A DNA stretch of 41,238 bases, from assembly GCA_903921665.1 (NCBI GenBank), contig CAIXQT010000012.1, positions 1 to 41,238 of the forward strand, in the 5' to 3' direction. How positions within the stretch are numbered: the first letter of the stretch is position 1; each line of letters begins with the position of its first letter. A model generated the notes under the pieces. It made no database searches and was not told the DNA's origin. It saw nothing but the letters and a program-made list of their open reading frames with translations. Shown in pieces: positions 1 to 7,800 of this stretch. Both the position numbers and the translations under genes were made by a program. The stretch is from an uncultured Opitutia bacterium (GTDB lineage: Bacteria; Verrucomicrobiota; Verrucomicrobiia; Opitutales; UBA953).

Positions 1-1
1 C

Positions 2-841
2 CATCGCCCCACCGAGAAGGTCGTGGCTGCAGCCGATGACTTCATCACCAAAGACCGAGCGGAAGCCCAGCTCCTGGAGGCGATGGGTGTCCTCCAAGCG
101 CATGGCGCCATCCGCCCCGCCTTGCTTGATGGCATGCAGTCATCGTCCGATTTCCGCATCCGTGCCTATGCGACGCGCGTCGTCGGTGAATGGTCGATGC
201 AACTACCCGACGCCCAGGTGCGCCTGGCGAAGGCCATCGCCGATACCCATCCCCGTGTTCGCCTCGAAGCCATCGTCGCCCTGAGTCACGTCGGGGGGCA
301 GGCTTCTTTACGTACCGCCTTGGGGGTGCTAGACCATCCGACCGACAAGTTCCTCGACTATGCCCTGAAGCAGACCGTGCGTCATCTGGCGCCGACGGCC
401 GGTAAGCTGGCTACAGAACTGTCCCCTCCGCAGGCCGCCTACCTTAAGAAGGTCATCAGCAGCGGACCAGCCGTCGTGTCGCCTGGCCAAGCCATCTACG
501 AAGCCTTGTGCCTGAACTGCCACCAAGCCGCCGGCCAAGGTCTCACCGGCGTCTATCCGCCTTTGGCCAAGAGCGAGTGGGTCTCGGGTGATTCCCAGAC
601 CCTCATTCGGATCACCATGCATGGACTAGCCGGACCGACGAAGGTCCTTGGCAAAGACTATGGCCTCGTGCCGATGCCTCCGATGGGTCTCGACGACCAG
701 CAGCTCGCCGATGTCCTGACTTACGTTCGCAGCGCCTTCGGCAACAAAGCTCCCGCCGTGAAGAGCGAGGAAGTTAAAGCCGTGCGCGACGCGACGAAGG
801 GCCGAACCGCTCCGTGGACGGCGTCCGAGCTAGGGAAGTGA
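2..841 (+). CDS. HEAT-repeat / cytochrome c protein, C-terminal part (5' end outside window)
   Basis: The frame is open from base 2, so this is the C-terminal part of a longer protein; a GTG at 23 exists but the open frame before it argues against a real start there. The first ~140 residues look like helical HEAT-type repeats (alternating Ala/Leu/Arg-rich helices). A class I cytochrome c domain follows, with CxxCH (C-L-N-C-H) at about residue 170 of the fragment and a candidate Met ligand in MPPMG near residue 225. This matches the ends of the large PVC-group membrane-bound dehydrogenase/cytochrome proteins, thought to pass electrons from periplasmic sugar oxidation. The substrate is unknown. 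It converges with the EamA gene, 4 bp apart. Confidence 0.8.
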   Translation, partial: HRPTEKVVAAADDFITKDRAEAQLLEAMGVLQAHGAIRPALLDGMQSSSDFRIRAYATRVVGEWSMQLPDAQVRLAKAIADTHPRVRLEAIVALSHVGGQASLRTALGVLDHPTDKFLDYALKQTVRHLAPTAGKLATELSPPQAAYLKKVISSGPAVVSPGQAIYEALCLNCHQAAGQGLTGVYPPLAKSEWVSGDSQTLIRITMHGLAGPTKVLGKDYGLVPMPPMGLDDQQLADVLTYVRSAFGNKAPAVKSEEVKAVRDATKGRTAPWTASELGK

Positions 842-845
842 TACC

Positions 846-1733
846 TCACCCCTGCTGCTTTCGAGTCAAGGACTGTACCCAGGCGACGCCCGCCAAGGTG
901 ACCGCGCCGCCGACCAGGGTCAGGGTCGACGGTTGTTCGCCGAGGACCATCCAACCGAAGAGCACGGAGAAGACCGGGATCGCGTAGACGGCGCTCATCA
1001 CCGTCGTGATCGGCAACGTCACCAGCACCCAGGACCAGATCGTGTAACAGAGGGCGGCCGGGACTACTCCTAGGAAAATCAGGTGGACCCAGCCTATGCC
1101 GGATAAGCGCGAAGCCGTGCCGATCAGGTCCTCGGAGAAGGGCAGGAGGCCCAGCGTGCCTAGCCAGATGGCCCAAGTGGTCACGTCCACGGCCGCATAG
1201 CGCTGGGTAAGAGATTTACTAATGACCGTCTGGATGGCGGCGCAGAGGGCCGCTCCGAGAATCAGCAGGGAGCCGAGGTTGAACGTCAGTCCGGTCTCGG
1301 AGCCGGCGGCAGTCAGGATCACCCCGCACAACGAAAGCCCGATGCCCAGCCATGCGAGCAGGCCGACCTTCTCGCGGCCGGCGAGCACGCCGATGAGGAT
1401 GACGAGGACAGGGATGCACGAGATGAGCATCGAGCCCGTGCCGGCGTTGACGGTCCGTTCGCCGTAATTGATACCGAGGTTGTAGAGGCAGAAGCCGAAA
1501 AGACCGAGCATCGCGACCTGGGGCCAGTCGCCGCGCGCGGGGAGGGGGCGTCCGCGATAAAGCCATATCGGGAGCATGACCGAAGAGGCGATCAGGTAGC
1601 GCATCGCCCCAAGCTGCCCGGAGCCGACTTCCGGAAGCACCGCCCGGACATTGACCCACGACATGCCCCACGCGACGACGTTGAAGAACATCGCGGCGTA
1701 GGCCCAGCGGCGGGCGGAAGAGCCTTCGATCAC
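846..1733 (-). CDS. EamA/DMT-family transporter
   Basis: Hydrophobic protein of 295 residues with about ten predicted membrane helices in two homologous halves, as in EamA (drug/metabolite transporter) permeases. The N-terminal segment reads AAMFFNVVAWGMSWVNVRA, and the second half starts near ALCAAIQTVISKSL. I chose the GTG at 1733 because its GTGA overlaps the TGA stop of the upstream gene by 4 bases, typical of translational coupling; a TTG at 1772 in the same frame would add 13 residues lying inside the upstream gene. It is the last gene of the operon with the UPF0261 and PEP-hydrolase-like genes, so it may import or export their substrate or product. Substrates of this family cannot be read from sequence. 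Confidence 0.85.
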   Translation of the reverse strand: MIEGSSARRWAYAAMFFNVVAWGMSWVNVRAVLPEVGSGQLGAMRYLIASSVMLPIWLYRGRPLPARGDWPQVAMLGLFGFCLYNLGINYGERTVNAGTGSMLISCIPVLVILIGVLAGREKVGLLAWLGIGLSLCGVILTAAGSETGLTFNLGSLLILGAALCAAIQTVISKSLTQRYAAVDVTTWAIWLGTLGLLPFSEDLIGTASRLSGIGWVHLIFLGVVPAALCYTIWSWVLVTLPITTVMSAVYAIPVFSVLFGWMVLGEQPSTLTLVGGAVTLAGVAWVQSLTRKQQG

Positions 1734-2935
1734 GAACGGCAGCCGATCAGCTCGATCAGTTTGTAAGCGCAAGCCTGCGCGAACTCCTTGTCGTTGATCG
1801 CGAGGTCGAACTCCTGGACCGGCACCTTGGCGTGCGCCTTGAGCGCCGTGAACAGGGCGTCGTCGGCCGCCGCGTCATGGAAGGGCTGGCCTGCGGCGCT
1901 GATGACCGAGATCGCCTTGCGCGGGATCATGATGGCCGTACCGGCCTGGTAGGAGTTGGCCTTCTTCGCGACGATCTCGCCGAGCTGCCGGCATTCGTCC
2001 GCCGTCGTGCGCATCAGCGTGATCTGCGGATTATGGATGTAGAAGTTGCGTCCTTCGAACTTGGCGGGCACTGACGTCCGTTCGCCGAAGTTCACCATGT
2101 CGAGGCAGCCCGGGGCGACGACCACGGGGATGTTCGCCTTGGCCGCGGCGTCCATACGGTCCGGGCCGGCGTTAAGATTACCGCCCACGAGTTCATCGGC
2201 CCATTCGGTCGTGGTGACGTCAAGGACGCCGGCAACGATGCCGCTCTCGATGACCGATTCCATGATACGGCCGCCCGTACCGGTGGCGGCGAAGACCAGG
2301 ACTTCGTAGCCGGCGGCTTCGAGGACTTTCTTGGCTTCCGTGACGCAGGTGGTCGTGTTGCCGAACTGGCTGGCGACGATGAGGGGCTTGGCGGCGCCGA
2401 CTTCGGGCTCGGCGGAGACCATGCCGCAGATCGCACCAGCGGCGCGGGTGAAGATGACGCGGGAAAGGCGGTTAAGTCCCGCGACGTCGGCGATGCTGGG
2501 CATCATCGTGATGTCCTTGGTGCCGAGGTAGGGTGCGACATTGCCTGCGGCCAAGGTCGAGACCATCAGCTTCGGGAAGCCAAGGGGTAGGGCGCGCATG
2601 GCAGCTGTACCGATGGCCGTGCCTCCTCCGCCGCCCAGGGAGATGATGCCGTGGATAAGTCCATCGGAGGCCAGTTTCGAGACCAAGGCAGGGGCGGCGT
2701 GGGTCATCGCGACGACGCAGGCGCCGCGGTCCTTCTTGGCCATCAGCGAAGCCAGGTCGAGGCCGATGGCGGCGGCGACCTGTTCGCGGGTGATGTCGGG
2801 TTGCACCGTAGCCGGGCCGCCCGTGCCGACATCGATCAGCAACGGCTTGTGGCCATGCCGGGCGATGAGCGCGGCCACGAAGGCATGTTCTTCGCCCTTG
2901 GAATCAAGCGTACCGAGAACTGCGATCGTGGCCAT
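1730..2935 (-). CDS. UPF0261 / Tm-1-like ATP-binding domain protein
   Basis: 401 residues starting MATIAVLGTLDSKGEEH, the typical opening of the UPF0261 (Tm-1-like) family, followed by a glycine-rich stretch SLGGGGGTAIGTAAM near residue 98 and the conserved STLAAGNVAPYLGTKDI segment. The length is normal for the family. The tomato Tm-1 resistance protein carries this domain at its N terminus and a TIM-barrel domain at its C terminus; here the TIM barrel is the separate gene immediately upstream. The biochemical role of the bacterial proteins is not established, though an ATP-binding fold is known for Tm-1. Start ATG at 2935 lies 7 bases after the upstream stop. Confidence 0.88.
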   Translation of the reverse strand: MATIAVLGTLDSKGEEHAFVAALIARHGHKPLLIDVGTGGPATVQPDITREQVAAAIGLDLASLMAKKDRGACVVAMTHAAPALVSKLASDGLIHGIISLGGGGGTAIGTAAMRALPLGFPKLMVSTLAAGNVAPYLGTKDITMMPSIADVAGLNRLSRVIFTRAAGAICGMVSAEPEVGAAKPLIVASQFGNTTTCVTEAKKVLEAAGYEVLVFAATGTGGRIMESVIESGIVAGVLDVTTTEWADELVGGNLNAGPDRMDAAAKANIPVVVAPGCLDMVNFGERTSVPAKFEGRNFYIHNPQITLMRTTADECRQLGEIVAKKANSYQAGTAIMIPRKAISVISAAGQPFHDAAADDALFTALKAHAKVPVQEFDLAINDKEFAQACAYKLIELIGCRS

Positions 2936-2942
2936 GGTCGGG

Positions 2943-3815
2943 TCAGAAGAACTTACGCTTCACCGGGATCTGCTTGAAGCGCTGGGTGAGGTCGGTGAGG
3001 GACTGCTCGACGGCCATGCGTTCAAGGCTCGAGGCGCCGACGAAGCCGTCGGTGTCGGTATGCTCGTTGATGAAGGCGGCGTCGTCCGGGGTGTTGATCG
3101 GACCGCCGTGGCTGAGGAAGATGAGGTCCTTGCGGACGGACTTGGCTGCATCGATGATGCCTTGGGTGATCTTGGCGGCTTCCGGGAGCGACATCGTGGC
3201 GTTGGTCACGCCGATCGAGCCGCCGACCGTGGTGCCCACGTGGGCGATGATGACGTCGGCGCCGGCTTCGGCCATCGCCTTGGCTTCCTCGGGGGAGCCG
3301 ACGTAGACGATGGTGAACATTTCCATCTTGCGGGCGAGGGCGACGGTCTCGAACTCCTTCTTCACGCTCATGCCCGTCTCTTCGAGGATCTGGCGGAACT
3401 TGCCGTCGATGATCGTGTGGGTCGGGAAGTTGTTGATGCCGGAGAAACCCATGTCCTTCACCTTGCCGAGCCAATGCCACATGCGGCGGCGGGGGTCGGT
3501 GGCGTGGACGCCGCAGATCACGGGGATTTCTTCGACGACGGGCAGGACCTCGTATTCGCCGATCTCCATCGCGACCGCGTTGGCGTCACCGTAGGCCATC
3601 ATGCCGGCGGTGGATCCGTGGCCGGCCATGCGGAAGCGTCCCGAGTTATAGACGATGACCAGGTCGGCGCCGCCGCGTTCGATGAACTTCGCGCTGATAC
3701 CCGTGCCGGCGCCGGCGGCGATGATCGGCTTGCCCTTGGACATCGTGTCACGGAGACGGGCGATGACTTCGGTGCGGGTGTAGGGGTTTCCTTTTCCGGT
3801 CCAAGGGTTGGGCAT
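2943..3815 (-). CDS. Phosphoenolpyruvate hydrolase-like TIM-barrel protein
   Basis: 290 residues when started at the ATG at 3815 (MPNPWTGKGNPYTRTEV). The frame stays open upstream to 3875, but that extension is proline/arginine-rich, unlike the family, and runs into the divergent AraC gene. Family marks are KPIIAAGAGTGISAKF near residue 29, YNSGRFRMAGHGS, and a C-terminal FLSHGGPI loop followed by FVGASSLERM. Proteins of this family (PEP hydrolase / TIM-barrel signal transduction) were named from weak evidence; the real reaction is uncertain. First gene of the operon with the UPF0261 and EamA genes. No clear Shine-Dalgarno sequence precedes the ATG. Confidence 0.85.
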   Translation of the reverse strand: MPNPWTGKGNPYTRTEVIARLRDTMSKGKPIIAAGAGTGISAKFIERGGADLVIVYNSGRFRMAGHGSTAGMMAYGDANAVAMEIGEYEVLPVVEEIPVICGVHATDPRRRMWHWLGKVKDMGFSGINNFPTHTIIDGKFRQILEETGMSVKKEFETVALARKMEMFTIVYVGSPEEAKAMAEAGADVIIAHVGTTVGGSIGVTNATMSLPEAAKITQGIIDAAKSVRKDLIFLSHGGPINTPDDAAFINEHTDTDGFVGASSLERMAVEQSLTDLTQRFKQIPVKRKFF

Positions 3816-3835
3816 GGTGATGAGAGGGGGGAAGG

Positions 3836-4786
3836 GTGGTCGGGGGTTGCGCCTTGCGGGATAGGTCTTATGCAAAGGACGTGGCCCGCAAGAGCGATTT
3901 AAAACATTACAGCGAGACGCAACTCCGTCATTCCGAGACGGACATCGAGAATCCGCGCTCCCGCCGCCAGATCGTCGCCTCGGCGGATTACAAAGATGAG
4001 CGCCCTTGGGTCCTTTCAGCCGTCCGCTGCAAGGAGCTCGGGCTCTTCGAGATCGCCCATCTTGGCATCGCGGAGATGCTGGCGCCCTATGAGGTCGTCC
4101 GGGCCAATCAAAGCGGGGCCTTCTTCATGGCCTGCTTGGGCGGACAGGGCCAGGTCTGGGTCGACGGCCGCTGGCGGACGATCTCGGCGGGTCAGGCCTG
4201 CCTGCAGCCGGCCGGCATCCGTAATTCCTTCCGCATCGGACGAAGCAAGCGATGGGACTTCTGCTGGATTCGTTTCGGCGGCGGCGTGAGGTCGAACACC
4301 ATTTTCCGGGCCAGCTCGCCGGTACTCGCCGAATTCGACTCCGAGCCGTTGCGCGCGGCCATCAGCGGACTGATCGCCGAGCTCAAAGGGGCCGGCGTAT
4401 CTCGTCGTAACCACCAGTGGATCGAGCTCGCCTATGATTATGTGCGTAGTTTCGCCGGCAGCTTCCGCGGTGACCCGCGGGTCCAGCGACTCTGGGACGA
4501 GGTGCATGCCCGCCTTGATTTCGCCTGGGATACCAAGTCCCTGGCCCGATCATCGGGGCTGAGTTTCGAGCACTTGCGTCGCCTGTGTCTCAAGGAGATC
4601 GGGCGAACGCCGATGAACCACCTGACCCACTTGCGCATCCAGCAGGCCATCCGGCTGATCTGCGACTCAGATGACAAGCTTGCTGTCATCGCCAGGAAGG
4701 TCGGCTTCGCCAATGGCAACAGTTTCTCCTCGGCCTTCAAGAAGTCGACCGGGCACGCCCCCTCTCACTTCCGGGCGGAGGGGTAA
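3836..4786 (+). CDS. AraC-family transcriptional regulator
   Basis: Up to 316 residues. The N-terminal half resembles the cupin-like AraC sensing domain (GQGQVWVDGRWRTISAGQAC, near residue 105). The C-terminal ~100 residues hold two helix-turn-helix motifs: DTKSLARSSGLSFEHLRRLC and DKLAVIARKVGFANGNSFSS, then FKKSTGHAPSHFR, the classic AraC ending. The start is uncertain: GTG 3836 is the longest, preceded by a purine-rich run; GTG 3881 is in frame but would be close to an AAAGGA. The conserved part begins only near PWVLSAVRCKELG, so a shorter form is possible. Divergent from the PEP-hydrolase/UPF0261/EamA operon, which is its likely target; the large gene after it is also a possible target. 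Confidence 0.87.
   Translation: MVGGCALRDRSYAKDVARKSDLKHYSETQLRHSETDIENPRSRRQIVASADYKDERPWVLSAVRCKELGLFEIAHLGIAEMLAPYEVVRANQSGAFFMACLGGQGQVWVDGRWRTISAGQACLQPAGIRNSFRIGRSKRWDFCWIRFGGGVRSNTIFRASSPVLAEFDSEPLRAAISGLIAELKGAGVSRRNHQWIELAYDYVRSFAGSFRGDPRVQRLWDEVHARLDFAWDTKSLARSSGLSFEHLRRLCLKEIGRTPMNHLTHLRIQQAIRLICDSDDKLAVIARKVGFANGNSFSSAFKKSTGHAPSHFRAEG
3853..3892. promoter_or_regulatory. Perfect 8-bp inverted repeat in divergent control region
   Basis: CTTGCGGG at 3853-3860 and CCCGCAAG at 3885-3892 are exact reverse complements separated by 24 bases. They lie between the 5' ends of the PEP-hydrolase-like operon and the AraC gene, where a regulator of the operon would be expected to bind. It may be chance in GC-rich DNA, and AraC proteins often use direct rather than inverted repeats. 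Confidence 0.3.
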
Positions 4787-4878
4787 TTCTGCCCGAATGT
4801 GCATCTGAGAGGGGTCGGGTTGTGGTTCGGGGTATTGCTAAGTCTTGTAGGGCTCGGGTGGCCTCCTTTGATAGGAAC

Positions 4879-7800
4879 ATGCTTCCCCGCATCGCCCCCC
4901 TCCTGCGTGCCGCCTTGGTCTTCGCCACCGCCGCTCTTTGCGCCGCGCCGATCAAAGTCACGATCATCTCCGACGATGCCGCGGCCGTCAGGTCGCTCGC
5001 CGACGAACTGCATGCCGCCGGTGCGGTCGTGAACGAAGCGGCTCGTCCGCGGGATATCCTCGCCGCCACTCACGACAAGGACGAGGTCATCGTCCTCTAT
5101 CGTAAGAACTACACCCCCTACGAGGTCATCGACCGCGCGGCCCTTGCCGACCTTTCCAATCGCGGCATCGGTTTCGTCGCCTTGCGCGGCGCGATCGCCG
5201 GGCCTTCGGCCACCTGGGGCAAGGAGATGTTCGGCGCCGGATGGACGGCCGAAAGCCGACGCTTCCGCGCCCTGATGATGTTGAACGTCCGCACCGATGC
5301 GCATCCGCTTGCCAAGGATGCTTCCACCTTCGACGTCACCGATGAGACCGTCTTCGAACTCGATCTGCACGAGAAGGTCCAGGTGCTCGCTTCGTCCTTC
5401 ACTTCGAAGGTGACCAACACTCGTAGGCGCGCCACAGAGGTCGCTGATAAAGCCTCGGTCTATGACATCCAGCCCCAGGCTTGGGTCTTCGAAAACTCTC
5501 GCATCCGTTCCGCCGTGTTCCTGCAGGGCGACGCCGCCACCTTGGCGCACTCCAGTTACCGCACGTTCATCAAGCGTGGCATCGCCTGGGCGGCCCGTCG
5601 CGCCAACACCGACGAACTTTGCGCCCCGAAGGACCTCGTGGACATGCGTTATCCGGTCGGCGGCCCCAGCCGTGCCGCCCAGGCGATCGCCGCTTTCCAG
5701 CTGCAGCCCGGATTCAAGGCTAACGCCGTGGCCGCCGAACCGTTGATCAACAAGCCCATCGCCGTCCAGTGGGATGAGCGCGGCCGGATGTGGGTCGCCG
5801 AGACTCCTGAGTATCCCAATGGTCGTCGACCGCTCACCGCCGAATCCTGGCGTGAAGGCGGGGTGCTCGTGCCCGGCAGCTATGACCGTCCGGCCCAGGA
5901 TAAGATCAGCGTGCTGATCGACACCGACGGTGACGGCGTCGCCGACAAGAAGCAGCTCTTCCACGAAGGCCTCGAGCTGATCACGGGTTTCTGTCATTAC
6001 AAAGACGGCATCATCGTCGTCGCCCACCCCAATATCCTGTGGCTCCGCGATACCGACGGCGACGGCAAGGCGGACAAGGAAGTCGTCCTTTTCGGAGGCT
6101 TCACCCCGGGCGACACCCACTTCGTCGCCAACCACTTCATCCTCGCTCCCGATGGCTGGATCTACGCCAGCCACGGCGGCGGCGGCGAAGCGACGTTCCC
6201 GAACGACCCTGCCAAGAAGGTCCGCATTTCTTCCGGCACCTTCCGCTTCAAGCCCGATGGTTCGGCCATCGAGCAGATCGCCTCCCAAGGCGGCAACAGC
6301 TTTGGCAACGAAGTCACCAGCACCATGGAGCTCTTCCATGGCAAGGCGACGAACGGCAACCCGATCCAGCACGTCGTCGTGCCGGAGTCGGTCCTCGCGA
6401 AAGCCCCTGGCACGACGGCGAAGGCCTTCAGCTCGGTCAATCCGCGTCGCGAGGTGGCCCGCAAGGACCTTCCCGATCGCGCGCCCTTGATGCAGATCGA
6501 CCAGGTCGGACACTACTCCGCAGCCTGCGCCGCCATGGTGTACGAAGGCGGGGCGTGGCCCAAGGAATATGCCGGCACGGTCTTCATGTCCGAGCCGATC
6601 CTCGACATCATCCACCACGAGAAGCTCACCCTGAACGGACCGGCCTACGAAGGCAGCCTTCTCCTGCAGGACAAGGAATGGCTTCGTTCCACCGACCACT
6701 GGTTCTGTCCGATCGACCTGAGCGTCGGACCTGATGGCGCGATGTACGTCCTGGATTTCTACACGCCGGTCGTCGCCCACAATGACACCCGCGGCCCACA
6801 GCATAGCAAGTCCGGCGCCTCCGTCCGCCCTGATCGCGAACACTACTTCGGACGCATCTATCGCATCCAGCATGAGGCCGCTGAGAAGTTCGAGGTCCCC
6901 GACCTATCCAAGGCAGACGTGGCGGGACTCGTCGCGGCTTTCAATCATCCCAACAAGAACATCCGCTTCAACGCCGTGCGCGTCCTGATGGACAAAGATG
7001 CCGGCCTGCTCGCCTCCGCCGTCGGTCCGCTCGTGACCCTCGTCCGCAGCGACGCCAAGGCCGAAGCCCGCATCCAAGCGCTCTGGGCATTGCAAAGACT
7101 CGATCGCCTTGAAGACGGTCTCCTTCGCGCCCTTTGCGGCGACGCCGATGCGGCCGTGCGCAAGAACGCCTTCCTCGTCGCCGAGGCGAGCCGTGCCAAA
7201 CTCCCGACCGACGTCTACGCCAAGGCGCTGGACGACGCTGATGGTCGCGTCCGCCTGGCCGCCCTCCGCGCCATGGGTGCGGCGCCGCTCGACGCCTCCT
7301 CTGGCGTGCTGTTGCTCCGCGCCCAAGCCAACTTCACGGACGCGTGGTCCAAGGCCGCCGCGACCGCTGCGGCGGGTTCCAATCCGGGTCCCGTCCTTGC
7401 TGGCATCCTCAGCGGCCCCGCCGACGCCGCCGGCGTCGAATTCGCCCGCACCCTGGCCGCCTCGTTGAATGGTGACGACGCCGTCGCGGTCTTGGCCGCC
7501 GCGGCCAAGTCCGCCAACAAGCCCGTCGTTACGGCCGTATTGGGCGAACTTTCGGCCCGTCGCGTGGCCGCGCCGGCCATGCTCGAGCCGGCTCGCGCCG
7601 CTCTGCGCGCCTTGCTTGCCAGCCAAGATGACACCATCTCCGGCTCCGCCGCCGCGATCGCCGCGCTCTGGTTCACCGATGGCAGCCTGAAGGCCGAGCT
7701 CGCCGCCGCCGCCAACCGTCTCTTGCCCGTGCTCGCCGGATCGAAGGCCGATGCCTCGACCGAAGCACAGGTCGCGGCCGCTCGCGTGCTCGTCCTGCTT

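Noticed and set aside
2541..3902. Open frame of 453 codons on the plus strand opposite the UPF0261 and PEP-hydrolase genes
   Set aside because: It spans two unrelated genes antisense, has no recognisable domain and has the composition of a shadow frame.
4765..6873. Long open frame of about 700 codons on the minus strand opposite the giant ThuA/cytochrome gene
   Set aside because: It reads as Asp/Gly/Arg-rich sequence with no motif, exactly mirrors a gene with strong domain evidence, and is explained by GC-biased third positions.
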